From positions 50,914 to 114,913 of the forward strand of contig NZ_JACJSZ010000009.1 in assembly GCF_014698445.1 (NCBI RefSeq): a DNA stretch of 64,000 nucleotides. The letters are read 5' to 3'. Under the pieces are notes generated by a model that worked only from the letters and a program-made list of their open reading frames with translations, did not search any database and was not told the origin of the DNA. A program made the translations under genes and the position numbers. Positions 8,833 through 22,074 of the stretch are shown piece by piece. Source of the stretch: Microcystis elabens FACHB-917 (GTDB taxonomy: Bacteria; Cyanobacteriota; Cyanobacteriia; PCC-6307; Cyanobiaceae). Within the stretch, counting starts at the first letter, position 1. The number at the start of each line of letters is the position of its first letter.

Positions 8833-9859
8833 CAGGGACCGGGCGCCGCCGCGGCCTCGGCGGGCAGGAAGGTCTGGACGGCGCGCATGTACTGGGAACG
8901 CTCGTACTCGCTCGGATCGGGGCAGCGCTGCTGGCTCATGCAGCCGATCAGCTCCCGGGCCGTGGCGTGCTCGTGCTCCAGCAGCCACTGCTCCAGCTCC
9001 TCCTCCAGGCCGGTGAGCCGGGCGGGACCGTGGCGCAGAAGGGCGGCCACCACCTGGGTGATGGCCGCACCCGCCATCAGCAGGCGCACCACGTCGGTGC
9101 CGCGGTGCACGCCGCCGGTGGCCGCCAGATCCAGCGGGTGCCGGCCGTGCAGCAAGGCGATCCAGCGCAGGGGCAGCCGCAGATCGTGGGGGGTGGAAAG
9201 CAGCAGGTTGGGGCGCACTTCCAGCTCCTCGATGTCGATGTCGGGCTGGTAGAAGCGGTTGAAGAGCACCAGGCCATCGGCCCCGGCGGCGGCCAGCCGC
9301 TTGGCCATGGCGCTGAAATTGGTGAAGAAGGGGCTGAGCTTCACGGCCAGGGGCAGGGTCACCTCGGCGCGCACCTCGGCGACGATCTCCAGCACCTGGT
9401 TCTCGATCGCGGCGCTGGAGAGGTCGGGGTCGGTGGGGACCGAATAGATGTTCAGCTCCAGGGCGCTGGCGCCGGCCGCCTCCAGGCGCCGCGCCACCTG
9501 CACCCACTGGCCGGGATGGGCGCCGTTGAGGCTCGCGATCACGGGCACCGTCAGCCGGGAGCGGGCCTGCTCCAGGTGGCGCAGGTAGAGGTCGTGGCCC
9601 ACGTGGAAGATCGAGGGCTCGGGGAAGTAGCTGAGCGCCTCCCCGTAGCTGTCCGCACCCTGGATGGTGACCCGGTGCAGCTCCAGCTGGTCGCGCTCGA
9701 TCTGCTCCTCGAACAGGGAATGCAGCACCACGGCGGCGGCGCCGGCCTCCTCAAGCCGCAGCAGCTGGTCGATGTCCTCGCTGAGGGGTGCCGCGGCCCC
9801 CACCACCAGCGGACTGCGCAGCTCCAGCCCCAGATAGGTGACGGAAAGATCGGGACGGT

Positions 9860-9863
<4 letters not shown>
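8829..9863 (-). CDS. Dihydroorotate dehydrogenase-like flavoprotein
   Basis: A 344-residue TIM-barrel protein of the DHOD-like type (not a canonical PyrD). It starts LSVTYLGLELRSPLVVGAAAPLS and carries ALELNIYSVPTDPD, LPLAVKLSPFFTNF, DGLVLFNRFYQPDID and the phosphate-binding LAATGGVHRGTDVV. The family binds FMN. Its substrate is uncertain, because the protein lacks an obvious pyrimidine-operon context. Related genes are often found beside nifJ in cyanobacteria, and here the ATG overlaps the nifJ stop (ATGA). A role in fermentative or anaerobic electron transfer is inferred from the context only. Confidence 0.88.
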
Positions 9864-13455
<3,592 letters not shown>

Positions 13456-13459
<4 letters not shown>

Positions 13460-13695
13460 GCGGGATCGTCCTCGACGAAACTGAGGGCCAGGCCCACGTG
13501 CACCAGCACCCGATCACCGACGGCCGCCTCGGGCAGGCAGGCCAGGCTCACCTGCTGGCGCACGCCCCCGAAATCCACCTCGGCCATGCGCCAGAGGCCG
13601 TCGTCGTCCCCGGTCCCGGGAGCACCCGGCCCGGGCTCTCCCGCCGGCCGCTGGATCCGGATCGAGACGATACGGGCGGGCACGGCCAGGCACAT
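13456..13695 (-). CDS. hypC: Hydrogenase maturation chaperone HypC
   Basis: A 79-residue HypC/HupF chaperone that carries the iron-ligand unit between HypD and the large-subunit precursor HoxH. It begins MCLAVPARI, with the essential Cys2 exposed after Met removal. It has the VDFGGVRQQVSLACLPEA core and the VLVHVGLALSFVEDDPA end typical of the OB-like fold. A short linker between the two halves is Gly/Pro-rich. It lies 7 bp after hypF and overlaps nifJ by 4 bases. Confidence 0.95.
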
Positions 13696-13702
13696 GGGCG
13701 GA

Positions 13703-16288
13703 TCACGGCGCGTGGTCTCTCCCTCCGGTTGTAGGCCCGGTGGCCGGATCTGCCCACGGCCACCGCAGCGCCCAGAGCTGGCCGAGGGCCAGCCCGCCGT
13801 CATTGCAGGGCACGAGCTCAGGCCAGTACGGCCGCAGACCCCGGGCCCGCAGGGCGCCGATCGCGCCCTCCAGCAGCAGCCGGTTCTGGAAGCAGCCGCC
13901 GCTCAGGGCCACCGGCGCGCCCCCGACAGGGATCGCCGTGGTGACCGCCAGGGCCCCCGCGGCGCTGGCGGCCGTCCCGGCCAGGGCCGCCACCAGGACG
14001 TGGTGAAAGCGGGCGGCGCAGACGCTCGCCGGCGTCCCGGCCGCGATCGCCGCCAGCAGGGCCAGCAGCAGCGGTTCCCAGTCGAGCCAGCCCAGGGTCG
14101 GCCCCTCGGGACCGGTGGCCGCCGCGAGGGCACCGGGCGGTGCCAGGGGAAGGGTCCAGTCGCCGGGGGCGCCGGGGAAGGAGGCGGCGGGGGCAGCGGT
14201 GGCGGCACTGGCGGCCCCCTGCAGCCGCAGTCCCCCTTCGCCCTCATGGCTCTGCACCTGCACCAGGCCCAGCAGGGAGGCGACCGCATCGAACAGCCGA
14301 CCCATGCTGGTGGTCAGGGGGCTGTTGCAGCCGCCGGCGACGGCCTGCAGCAACAGGCGGCGTTCGCCGGCTGCGAAGGCGGCCAGGGTGTGGCGGGCGC
14401 CGGGATGCCCCAGAGCCCCGGGCCCGGCGGCGGCCAGGAGCCCCAGGGCCGCCCGGCGGGGTTCCGCCATGGCCCGCTCACCGCCCGGCAGGGGAAAGGG
14501 CCGCAGGGCCACGCAGCGCTCGCAGGGGAGATCCCCGGGTCCGCCCAGCAGCAGCAGCTCCCCGCCCCAGAGCCGGGCATCGGCGTTCGCCGCCCCCCTC
14601 CCGGCCGACCCCGTCCCGGCCGCGGAATCCGCCGGTGGGGCATAGCCCAGCCCGTCCCAGGTGAAGGCCAGCAGCGGCGGCACCAGACCATGCTCAGCCA
14701 GCACGGCCAGGCCATGGGCCCGGTGGTGCTGCACCGGCCGCCGTGGCCACGGCTGGGCGGCGGCGAACTGGTGGCTCAGGTAGCCGGGATGGGCATCGCA
14801 GGCGATCGCCGCCACCCCTTCTCCCCAGCGGCGATCGATCGCCCCCAGTCCGGCAAGCAGGCGCGAGAGCTGGCGGCCCTCGGCCAGGTCCCCCAGGTGG
14901 GGGGACAGCCACACCCGACCCTCCAGGGCCAGGGCGGGCGCGCACTTGAGGTCGCCGCCCAGGGCCACCGCACCGGCGGGCCGGCCACCGGACGCCTCGA
15001 CGGGCACCGATCCGAGGGCCAGGGGCTCGGGGGCGTAGCCGCGGGCCCGGCGCAGCAGGGCGGGCCGGCCGTCGATCACCTGCAGCACCGAATCGTCCAG
15101 GGGCCGGGCGATGGCGCGGTCCTGGACGAGGAACGCATCGGCGATCGGTTCGCGGGCCCCGGCTCCGGCCCCCAGCCGCCGCAGCGCTTCGGCGGGCTCG
15201 ATGCAGAGGGGTTCCCCGCTGGGGTTGCCGCTGGTGGCCACCAGGGGCCGGCCGAAGGCACGCGCCAACAGGTGGTGCAGCGGCGACGCCGGCAGCATCG
15301 CCCCCAGGCACGGGCTGCCCGGGGCCACGCCCGGCAGGGCATCGAGGGCCCCGGGGCGGCGCCGCAGCAGCACGATCGGGGCGGCGGGGTCCTCCAGAGC
15401 CCGTCGCTCGGCAGCGTCGATGCGACAGAGGGGGGCCAGGGCCTCGGCCTCGGCCACCAGCAGGGCGAAGGGCTTGGCGGGCCGGTGCTTGCGACGTCGC
15501 AGCCGGGCCACCGCCGCCGCGTCGGTGGCCGCCACCAGCAGCTGAAACCCGCCCACCCCCTGCAGGGCCAGGACCTTCCCGCCGGCGAGCAGGTCACAGC
15601 AGGCCTGGATCAGGGCCGAGGGGCTGGTGCCCCCACCGGCGGCCAAGCCCGCCAGGGGCGCCCCGGAGCCGTCGAGGAGCGCCAGCCGCGGCCCGCACAC
15701 CGGGCAGGCGATGGTCTCGGCATGGAAGCGGCGATCGGACGGATCCTCGAACTCCCGGCGGCAGGCCAGGCAGAGGGCGAACGGCGCCAGGGTCGTGTGG
15801 GCCCGGGACCAGGGCTCGGCCGTGGCGATGCTGAAGCGGGGACCGCAGTCGCAGCAGCTGATGAAGGGGTAGCCGAAGCGGCGATCGGTGGGATCGGCCA
15901 GCTCGGCCAGGCAGGCGCTGCAGGGGGCCCGGTCGGCCACCAGCGTCGACGCGACCAGATCAATGCCGAGCGGCCCGGCCTGGCCGGCCAGGATCCGCAC
16001 CCCCGCCTGCAAGGGCCCCTCCATCGGGGGGCCGGCCGCCGACCACACCGGATCCAGGGGATCGAGGCGGGCCCGGGGGGGCAGTTGCCGGGGCAGGCGC
16101 TGCAGGAACACCTCCAGAGAACGGCGGTCCCCCTCCAGCCGCAGGCGCACCGCCCCCGGGCCGTTCTCCACCTCGCCACAGAGCTGGAGGTCTTGGGCGA
16201 GGCGGTGCACCAGGGGCCGGAAGCCCACCCCCTGGACCACCCCGCGACACTCCAGCTGCAGCTGGACCCGCCCCGCCAGCTGCAGCAT
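13703..16288 (-). CDS. hypF: Carbamoyltransferase HypF
   Basis: HypF makes carbamoyl-AMP from carbamoyl phosphate and ATP and transfers the carbamoyl group to HypE. The 861-residue product contains all four family modules: an acylphosphatase domain (CRGVVQGVGFRPLVHRLA, residues ~10-90), a double zinc finger (CSACLAEL...CCDCGP, CLACRREF...CPVCGP, ~105-190), a YrdC-like domain (RRRKHRPAKPFALLV) and a Kae1-like C-terminal domain (LGGDLKCAPAL, HHRAHGLAVLAEHG, ALSGGCFQNRLL). It is somewhat longer than usual because of Ala/Gly-rich loops. I start at the ATG two bases after hypB; upstream sequence in frame is antisense-like. Confidence 0.95.
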   Translation of the reverse strand: MLQLAGRVQLQLECRGVVQGVGFRPLVHRLAQDLQLCGEVENGPGAVRLRLEGDRRSLEVFLQRLPRQLPPRARLDPLDPVWSAAGPPMEGPLQAGVRILAGQAGPLGIDLVASTLVADRAPCSACLAELADPTDRRFGYPFISCCDCGPRFSIATAEPWSRAHTTLAPFALCLACRREFEDPSDRRFHAETIACPVCGPRLALLDGSGAPLAGLAAGGGTSPSALIQACCDLLAGGKVLALQGVGGFQLLVAATDAAAVARLRRRKHRPAKPFALLVAEAEALAPLCRIDAAERRALEDPAAPIVLLRRRPGALDALPGVAPGSPCLGAMLPASPLHHLLARAFGRPLVATSGNPSGEPLCIEPAEALRRLGAGAGAREPIADAFLVQDRAIARPLDDSVLQVIDGRPALLRRARGYAPEPLALGSVPVEASGGRPAGAVALGGDLKCAPALALEGRVWLSPHLGDLAEGRQLSRLLAGLGAIDRRWGEGVAAIACDAHPGYLSHQFAAAQPWPRRPVQHHRAHGLAVLAEHGLVPPLLAFTWDGLGYAPPADSAAGTGSAGRGAANADARLWGGELLLLGGPGDLPCERCVALRPFPLPGGERAMAEPRRAALGLLAAAGPGALGHPGARHTLAAFAAGERRLLLQAVAGGCNSPLTTSMGRLFDAVASLLGLVQVQSHEGEGGLRLQGAASAATAAPAASFPGAPGDWTLPLAPPGALAAATGPEGPTLGWLDWEPLLLALLAAIAAGTPASVCAARFHHVLVAALAGTAASAAGALAVTTAIPVGGAPVALSGGCFQNRLLLEGAIGALRARGLRPYWPELVPCNDGGLALGQLWALRWPWADPATGPTTGGRDHAP

Positions 16289-16290
16289 GG

Positions 16291-17031
16291 TCAGCCGGCG
16301 AGGGCCACCCGCTCCAGGCCCAGGGCCGCCAGCAGCTCGGCGATGCCCTCCCCGGTGCGGGCCGAGACCTCGACGATCCGGGCCCGTGGGGCCACACGGG
16401 CGATGTGGCGGCGTGCCTGGGGACCGTCGAAACCGCAGGCCACGGCCAGATCGCACTTGCTGATCACCACCACATCGGCGGAGTGGAAGATGGCCGGGTA
16501 CTTCAGGGGCTTGTCCTCCCCTTCGGTGACCGACAGCAGCACGACCCGCTGACTCTCGCCCAGGTCGAAGGCGGCTGGACAGACCAGATTGCCGACGTTC
16601 TCGATCACCAGCAGCTCCAGACCCTCCAGGGGCTGGCCGCGGTGGGCCAGCTCATGGAGGGCCCGGTGCACCATCGCCGCCTCCAGGTGGCAGGCCTGGC
16701 CGGTGGTGATCTGCAGGGCCGGCACCCCGACGACCTGCAGACGGCGGGCATCGTTGTCGGTGGCCAGATCCCCCACGATCACCGCCATTGGATGGCGCGC
16801 CGCAGGGGAAGGGGGAGCCAGGTGCCGGGCCAGCCGCTCCAGCAGGGCGGTCTTGCCGGAGCCCGGTGAGGAGAGAAGATTGATCACCCGCACACCGGCG
16901 GCAGCGAAGTGCTTCCGGTTGGCGGCCGCCTGGGCATCGTTGTGGACCAGCAGGCGCTGCTCGAGCTGCAGCTCCCGAGGAGCCTCGATGGCGGGGGCGA
17001 CCGGTTGGCCGCAGTTGCAGTCGACACACAT
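16291..17031 (-). CDS. hypB: Hydrogenase nickel incorporation GTPase HypB
   Basis: HypB is the SIMIBI GTPase that works with HypA to deliver nickel to HoxH. I start at the ATG giving MCVDCNCG, which holds the N-terminal CxxCGC-like high-affinity nickel site; a GTG ten codons upstream is the alternative. Nucleotide-binding motifs are visible: the P-loop SSPGSGKTALL, GDLATDNDARRL, the ENVGNLVCPAAFDLGE segment holding the second metal-site cysteine, and NKxD-like SKCDLA. There is no poly-His nickel-storage stretch. It begins a tightly packed seven-gene run ending with hypE. Confidence 0.95.
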   Translation of the reverse strand: MCVDCNCGQPVAPAIEAPRELQLEQRLLVHNDAQAAANRKHFAAAGVRVINLLSSPGSGKTALLERLARHLAPPSPAARHPMAVIVGDLATDNDARRLQVVGVPALQITTGQACHLEAAMVHRALHELAHRGQPLEGLELLVIENVGNLVCPAAFDLGESQRVVLLSVTEGEDKPLKYPAIFHSADVVVISKCDLAVACGFDGPQARRHIARVAPRARIVEVSARTGEGIAELLAALGLERVALAG

Positions 17032-17142
17032 CGCTGGATCGTCCCCGGAAGGCGTGGGCACGGAACAGCCCCGTCGGGGCCCGGCCTCACCCGGAAAGGT
17101 TAGGCACGCTGCTCAGGCGGGGCCGTGGCCGGGCGGCCGCGA

Positions 17143-18240
17143 TCACCAGAGGCCGCGGACCGGCCCTGGAGCCGGCTCGGGCTGGAAGACTGGGGCAGGC
17201 GCCGGTGCGGGCTGGATGACGGGTTCCGGTTCCGGGGTGGGAGCGGGCGCAGCCGCCACCGGGCGGGCACCGAAGCGATAGCGGAAGCCGATCTTGCCGC
17301 CCCAGCTGTTGAAGGAATCAAAGGTGAGGTTTTCGCTGGAGTAGCCACCGGCCCCCTGATAGACACCCTCCAGGTAGATGTCGGAGTTGTAATTCATGGC
17401 GTAGCTGACACCGACCTTGGCCTGCCAGCCGAACAGGCCCTTGTTGACGCTGTTGGTGGGGAAGCCATTGAGGCTGAAACTCGGGGTGCTGAGGTTGGTG
17501 TAACCGATGCCACCGCCGATGTAGGGCGTCCAGCGGCTGTTGGTCTCGATGTCGTAGTAGAGGCTGGCCAGCACATCATTCTTGTTGATGATGCCGGAAA
17601 CGTTGTTGGTGAAGGGTACGATGCCGAAGGCACCGAAGCCGATAGGATTGGCGGCGCCGGCGGCATTGAGGCTGGCCCGGCTGTAGCCGTAGGTGAGCTC
17701 GGCGCGCAGGGCACCGAAGTCGTAACCGACGCCCACATCACCGGAGAAGCCCCCGCCCAGATTCAGCTTGGTGGAATTGTTGTTGCCGAAGTTGAACAGC
17801 AGCGGCGTGAAGAAGGGTGAAACGAGCGTGCCCGTGCTGTTCACCGTCTGGTCGCTGGGGGTCTGGGCGCCGGCGCCGATGGTGAGGTACCAGCCCTTGG
17901 CGGAATAGACCTCCTTCACCACCGGCTGGGGGTAGGTCTGGGCGATGAGGGCAGCGTCCGGCGCGACCCGGGGCGCCAGGCTTGCGCTGGGGGCTGCCAC
18001 TGGCGACGCGGAGTCCAGGGCCGGAACAGCCGCGGCGGGACGATCACTCGGGCCGGTTTCCACAAGCCCGGGAAGACTTGCGGGCGCTTCCGGATTCACA
18101 GCATTCGTCACAGGCTCGGTGCGTTCGCCAGCAGGCGTGACCTCCGCCATCGCGGGCCCGCCGAGCAGGAGACCACCCGTTGCGGCGATTCCCACCCCGC
18201 GCAGAAAAGTGCGATGGAATGTCTTTGTGAAATAAGTCAT
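17143..18240 (-). CDS. Outer-membrane beta-barrel protein with Pro-rich tail
   Basis: A 365-residue envelope protein. The N-terminus is a signal peptide (basic FHRTFLRGVG, hydrophobic core, cleavage after GPAMA). It is followed by an Ala/Pro-rich linker to about residue 100 and then an OmpA/OmpW-like eight-stranded barrel: GWYLTIGAGA, GDVGVGYDFGALRAELTYGYSR, YYDIETNSRWTPYIGGGIGYT, KVGVSYAMNYNSDIYLEGVYQG, GGKIGFRYRFG. After the final strand the protein continues with a Pro/Glu/Ala repeat (PAPTPEPEP, PAPAPAP), unusual for a barrel that should end in an aromatic residue. It sits between hypA and hypB on the same strand. Codon use is less GC-rich than its neighbours. The role is unknown. Confidence 0.85.
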   Translation of the reverse strand: MTYFTKTFHRTFLRGVGIAATGGLLLGGPAMAEVTPAGERTEPVTNAVNPEAPASLPGLVETGPSDRPAAAVPALDSASPVAAPSASLAPRVAPDAALIAQTYPQPVVKEVYSAKGWYLTIGAGAQTPSDQTVNSTGTLVSPFFTPLLFNFGNNNSTKLNLGGGFSGDVGVGYDFGALRAELTYGYSRASLNAAGAANPIGFGAFGIVPFTNNVSGIINKNDVLASLYYDIETNSRWTPYIGGGIGYTNLSTPSFSLNGFPTNSVNKGLFGWQAKVGVSYAMNYNSDIYLEGVYQGAGGYSSENLTFDSFNSWGGKIGFRYRFGARPVAAAPAPTPEPEPVIQPAPAPAPVFQPEPAPGPVRGLW

Positions 18241-18528
18241 GGGGATTGTAATCCTCTCACTCATTCCGAAATAAACCCGGGCCATAGAGGAACTGACAAG
18301 CCATGGACAGCATCAGTCCTGGCACAGAGCGGCAAAAAAAGAAAACTTGCACAAGATTACATTTCGCCCTTCAGTTCTGTGTCATTTCTCCTCTGAACGT
18401 CTATTGTGTATGCCTATTGGGTCGATCATTTTTCAGTCCCGGACGGGATCACCGCCTGCGTCGGGCGCCAAGCCCCCAGCGCCGGGCAGGCCCAAACCCG
18501 TAGCCCGAGCCCGTACGCTCTCGCCGGC
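18241..18528. other. Intergenic gap upstream of the beta-barrel gene
   Basis: About 290 bases without a convincing gene on either strand. It is AT-richer than the flanks (for example around 18340-18440) and probably holds the promoter of the beta-barrel gene and the end of the hox-hypA transcript. I could not identify a clear terminator hairpin or operator. Confidence 0.4.
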
Positions 18529-18870
18529 TCAATCGATCTCCAGGCAGGCCAGCTGCAGTTCCCTTCCCCGCAGCAGCTCCCGGCTGATACGGCCGCAGCG
18601 GGGGCACGCGCAGCAGCCATCCGGCGCAAGGAACGGCTGCCCACAGGCGGCACAGAAACACTCGGCAGGAACCGCCTCGATCTCCAGCCGGGAGCCGTCG
18701 GCGATGGTGCCGGCCATCACCACCGTGTGGGCGAGGCGCAGGGCCTCGATCTCCACCCCCGCCAGGCTGCCCACCCGCAGGGTGATGGCGGCGATGCGCC
18801 GGGCTCCGTGCAGAGCGGCCTGCTCGAGGGCCTGCCCCCGCACCGCATCCATCAGGCTGAGTTCATGCAT
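18529..18870 (-). CDS. hypA: Hydrogenase/urease nickel incorporation protein HypA
   Basis: A 113-residue nickel metallochaperone. It starts [10 protein letters not shown], where the N-terminal Met-His-Glu forms the nickel site. It carries the zinc-binding rubredoxin-like hairpin CFCAACGQPF...CPRCG at about residues 71-93. It acts with HypB in nickel insertion into HoxH. The start overlaps the hoxW stop by 8 bases, placing it in the hox operon rather than with hypB. Confidence 0.95.
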   Translation of the reverse strand: MHELSLMDAVRGQALEQAALHGARRIAAITLRVGSLAGVEIEALRLAHTVVMAGTIADGSRLEIEAVPAECFCAACGQPFLAPDGCCACPRCGRISRELLRGRELQLACLEID

Positions 18871-19303
18871 GGGGCGGCGTCCCCTGCAACCAGCCCCGCA
18901 GCAGCCGGCGCGCTTCGGGCAGCCGGCGCCGCAGCCCGGGCGAGAAGCGCTCGCCCCAGGCGAAGTCGAAGGCCGGCACCAGCAGCTCGTGGGCCGGCAC
19001 CCGGCGGTCGAACAGCTGCTCGGCCAGCGCCAGCAGCCGGGCGGGCGCCACCCGGTGCGTGTCCCGCTCCCAGCCGTCTGAGGCCGCCAGGGGGCGCAGC
19101 AGACAGCGGCTCCGGGGCGGAGCCAGCCAGGCATCGACGATCAGCAGCCGCTCGGCGGCCGCCACCAGCTCGGCCAGTTCGGGGGTGAGCTGGTGGCGCT
19201 GCACGCCCAGACCCTCCACCAGGTGCCAGCCCACCCCGTCGTCGCCCCGCAGGGGGTTGCCGATGCCGATCAGCAGGGCGCCCGGGGTGCCGGCGGCGGT
19301 CAT
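18863..19303 (-). CDS. hoxW: Hydrogenase maturation protease HoxW
   Basis: A 146-residue HoxW/HycI-type endopeptidase that clips the C-terminal extension of HoxH after nickel insertion. The N-terminus has the family signature [17 protein letters not shown] with the metal-sensing aspartate. A second acidic position lies in [11 protein letters not shown], and the family histidine region follows. The ATG overlaps the hoxH stop (ATGA), matching its single substrate next door. Confidence 0.92.
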   Translation of the reverse strand: MTAAGTPGALLIGIGNPLRGDDGVGWHLVEGLGVQRHQLTPELAELVAAAERLLIVDAWLAPPRSRCLLRPLAASDGWERDTHRVAPARLLALAEQLFDRRVPAHELLVPAFDFAWGERFSPGLRRRLPEARRLLRGWLQGTPPHA

Positions 19304-20742
19304 CCCCGCAGGCGCTCGGCCAGCACCGTGCCATCGGCGGCCAGCAGCTGCAGGCGCAGCGGCATCTGGCCGGCGGCATGGGTGGAGCAGGAGAGGCAGG
19401 GATCGAAGCAGCGGATTCCCGCCTCCACCCGGTTGAGCATCGCCTCGGGAATCTCGGTGCCGGCGGGCACCGGATCGGGGATGTACTCCCGGGCGATCTG
19501 GTGCACGGTGCGGTTCATGGCCAGGTTGTTCTGGCCGGTGGCGATGATCAGGTTGACGCCGGTGAGCAGGCCGTCGTCGTCCACCCGGTAGTGGTGGAAG
19601 AGGGTGCCGCGGGGCGCCTCGCTGACGCCCACCGCCTCGTTGCGGTTGAGGGAGGCCCGCCGGCGGATGCGGCCGTGCATCAGCTCCGGATCCTGCACCA
19701 GAGCCTCGATCGCCTCCAGGCAGGCCACGATCTCCACCAGCCGGGCGTGGTGATAGGCAAAGCTGGAGGTGGCCGGATGGCCGCTGCGCTGGCGCAGCTC
19801 CGCCAGCTCCCGGTCGGCCCAGGGGGTGCCGACGCTGTCGCAGACGTTGAGCCGTGCCAGGGGGCCCACCCGGTAGATGCCGTCCGGGTAGCCAAGCGGT
19901 TTGTAGTAGGGGAACTTCAGATAGCTCCAGGGTTCGACGGCCTCGCCGAGGAAATCGGAGTAGTCGTCCTCGCTGAGCTGGTCGGCCACGATGGCTCCGC
20001 TGGCGTCCCGGAAGCGGATACGCCCCTCGATGTGCTCCCAGCGCCCGTCCGGGGTCACCAGGCCCATGAACAGGCTGGGGAAGTCGCCGAACACCCGTTG
20101 CTCCTTCTGCAGCGGCCCATCGAGGAGCTTTTTGTAGAGCTCCAGCGCCAGGGTGACGGTGGCGCGGGCCTCCGGCTGGCGATCCAGGATCCAGTCCTTC
20201 GCCTCCTGGCTCAGGGGGGTGCGCACGCCGCCGGGCACGGCCCAGGCGGAGTGGATCCTGCGGCCGCCCAGCAGCTCCAGGATCTGCTGGCCGAACTGGC
20301 GCAGGCGGATGCCGGCCCGGGCCAGGTCGGGGTCGGCGGCCATCAGGCCGAAGACGTTGCGTTTGGCCGGATCGCTCTCCCAGCCCAGCAGGAAATCGGG
20401 GCTGCTGAGGTGAAAGAACGAGAGGGCGTGGGACTGGGTGAGCTGGGCCAGGTTGAGCAGCCGCCGCAGCTTGTCGGCCGCCGGGGGGATCGCGATCGCC
20501 AGCAGCTTGTCGCCGGTCTTGGCGGCCGCCAGCAGGTGGCTCACCGGGCAGATGCCGCAGATCCGGGCCGTGATGCCCGCCATTTCGGTGAAGGGCCGCC
20601 CCTCGCAGAACTTCTCGAAGCCGCGGTACTCCACCACGTGGAAACGGGTGTCGGTGAGGTGGCCGGCGTCGTCGAGATGGAGGGTGATCTTGGCGTGGCC
20701 CTCGATGCGTGTCACCGGGTCAATGAGAACGGTGCGGGTCAT
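19300..20742 (-). CDS. hoxH: Bidirectional [NiFe] hydrogenase large subunit HoxH
   Basis: The 480-residue catalytic subunit holding the Ni-Fe(CN)2CO site of the NAD(P)-linked hydrogenase. It begins with [13 protein letters not shown]. The proximal ligand motif is [10 protein letters not shown] (about residue 60) and the distal motif is DPCLSCSTH near the C-terminus. The ~26 residues beyond the terminal His of that motif are the peptide expected to be removed by HoxW. The start ATG lies 10 bp after hoxY, and the extra upstream frame is antisense-like. No key cysteine is missing, so the enzyme should be functional. Confidence 0.97.
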   Translation of the reverse strand: MTRTVLIDPVTRIEGHAKITLHLDDAGHLTDTRFHVVEYRGFEKFCEGRPFTEMAGITARICGICPVSHLLAAAKTGDKLLAIAIPPAADKLRRLLNLAQLTQSHALSFFHLSSPDFLLGWESDPAKRNVFGLMAADPDLARAGIRLRQFGQQILELLGGRRIHSAWAVPGGVRTPLSQEAKDWILDRQPEARATVTLALELYKKLLDGPLQKEQRVFGDFPSLFMGLVTPDGRWEHIEGRIRFRDASGAIVADQLSEDDYSDFLGEAVEPWSYLKFPYYKPLGYPDGIYRVGPLARLNVCDSVGTPWADRELAELRQRSGHPATSSFAYHHARLVEIVACLEAIEALVQDPELMHGRIRRRASLNRNEAVGVSEAPRGTLFHHYRVDDDGLLTGVNLIIATGQNNLAMNRTVHQIAREYIPDPVPAGTEIPEAMLNRVEAGIRCFDPCLSCSTHAAGQMPLRLQLLAADGTVLAERLRG

Positions 20743-20752
20743 GGGGAGGTCC

Positions 20753-21343
20753 TCATCCGAAGCGGAGCATGGCGGCCCCTTCCATGACCGGCCGCTCGCC
20801 CGCCAGCAGCGGCGCGATCGCCGCACGGATGCGCTCGGCCGACGGGGGGCAGCCTGGCAGATAGAGGTCCACCGGAATCACCGCGTGCAGGGGGAGCACC
20901 TTCGGCAGCAGTTCCGGGACGACGCCGGGGGCGAAAGGCAGCTGACCCGTAGCGTCGGCCAGCTCCAGGTAACCGCGCTCGAGCACGGCCCGGGCGCCGT
21001 CGTGGCCCCCATCGAGGAGGTTGCGCAGGCCCGGCACGTTGGCGGTGACGGCGCAGTCGCCGAAGGAGACCACCAGCCCGGTGCGCTCCCGCACCTGCAG
21101 GGCCAGCTCCAGGTTGTCGACGTTCGCCACCGCTCCCTCCACCAGGGCGATGTCGACGTTCTCGGGGTACACCTTGATGTCGCTGCCCACGGGCGAGAAG
21201 ACCACATCCACCGCCTCGGCGAGATCAAAGAGGAACTCGTCGAGGTCGAGGAACGACATGTGGCAGCCGGAGCAGCCCGCCAGCCAGACGGTGGCGAGGC
21301 GGAGCCGTTGGGCAGGCACGGCGGTGGCGGAGGTGCCGGTCAT
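20753..21343 (-). CDS. hoxY: Bidirectional hydrogenase small subunit HoxY
   Basis: A 196-residue electron-transfer subunit with the proximal 4Fe-4S cluster. Cysteine motifs are [11 protein letters not shown] (residue ~24), [11 protein letters not shown] (~96) and LPGCPPSAE (~164). Like other HoxY proteins it lacks the second and third clusters of uptake hydrogenase small subunits. It sits between hoxU (11 bp upstream) and hoxH. The start at MTGTSATAV is the first ATG after hoxU and gives normal length. Confidence 0.96.
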   Translation of the reverse strand: MTGTSATAVPAQRLRLATVWLAGCSGCHMSFLDLDEFLFDLAEAVDVVFSPVGSDIKVYPENVDIALVEGAVANVDNLELALQVRERTGLVVSFGDCAVTANVPGLRNLLDGGHDGARAVLERGYLELADATGQLPFAPGVVPELLPKVLPLHAVIPVDLYLPGCPPSAERIRAAIAPLLAGERPVMEGAAMLRFG

Positions 21344-21354
21344 GGGGTGGAGGG

Positions 21355-22074
21355 TCACTGGTTGTGCCAGCGGCGCTGGTCGCGGGCGCTGCGCAGCAGG
21401 GCGGGCAGGCTGGCGTCGGGCTGCTTCTCGGCCGTGGTGTCGATGTTGCGGAACAGGGCGCCGGTGGGGCACACCTCCACGCACTTGCCGCAGGAGGTGC
21501 AGGCCTGCACCTGGCCCCAGGGCTCATCCAGGCCGGCGACGATGTGGCACTGGCCGCCACGGCTGCCGATGTCCCATACATGGGCGCCCTCGATCTCGTC
21601 GCAGACGCGTACGCAGCGGCTGCAGAGGATGCAGCGGTTGTGGTCGAGGGTGAACTGGGGATGGGAGGCATCCACCGACCGCTGGGGGTACTGGTAGGGG
21701 AAACGGGAATGGTCCATGCCCACGGCCACGGCGGTGTCCTGCAGCTCGCAGTGGGTGTTGGCCACGCAGACCGCACAGACGTGGTTGCCCTCAGCGAAGA
21801 ACAGCTCCACCGCCATGCGCCGATACTCCCTGAGCTGCGGAGTGTGGGTGTGGACCACCATCCCCTCGGCGGCGGCGGTGCTGCAGGCGGGCAGCAGCTT
21901 GTTTGATCCCTCCACCTCCACCAGGCACAGCCGGCAGGCGGAGACCGGGCTGAGGCCGTCGAGGTGGCAGAGGGTGGGGACATCGGCCGCGGCCGCCCGG
22001 GTGGCCTCCAGCAGGCTGGCCCCCGCCGGCACCGCCACGTCCTGGCCGTTGACCTTGAGGGTGATGACGGCCAT
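21355..22074 (-). CDS. hoxU: Hydrogenase diaphorase iron-sulfur subunit HoxU
   Basis: A 239-residue NuoG-like subunit carrying electrons between HoxF and HoxY. It has an N-terminal 2Fe-2S ferredoxin domain ([25 protein letters not shown]), a His-Cys3 4Fe-4S site ([13 protein letters not shown]) and two further 4Fe-4S motifs ([28 protein letters not shown]). The start ATG overlaps the hoxF stop by one base in the TGATG/ATGA style used across this operon. Confidence 0.97.
   Translation of the reverse strand: MAVITLKVNGQDVAVPAGASLLEATRAAAADVPTLCHLDGLSPVSACRLCLVEVEGSNKLLPACSTAAAEGMVVHTHTPQLREYRRMAVELFFAEGNHVCAVCVANTHCELQDTAVAVGMDHSRFPYQYPQRSVDASHPQFTLDHNRCILCSRCVRVCDEIEGAHVWDIGSRGGQCHIVAGLDEPWGQVQACTSCGKCVEVCPTGALFRNIDTTAEKQPDASLPALLRSARDQRRWHNQ

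Noticed and set aside
13586..16552. 988-codon open frame opposite hypF/hypB
   Set aside because: Low-complexity Gly/Arg/Pro/Gln content and no motif; antisense of hypF produced by high GC.
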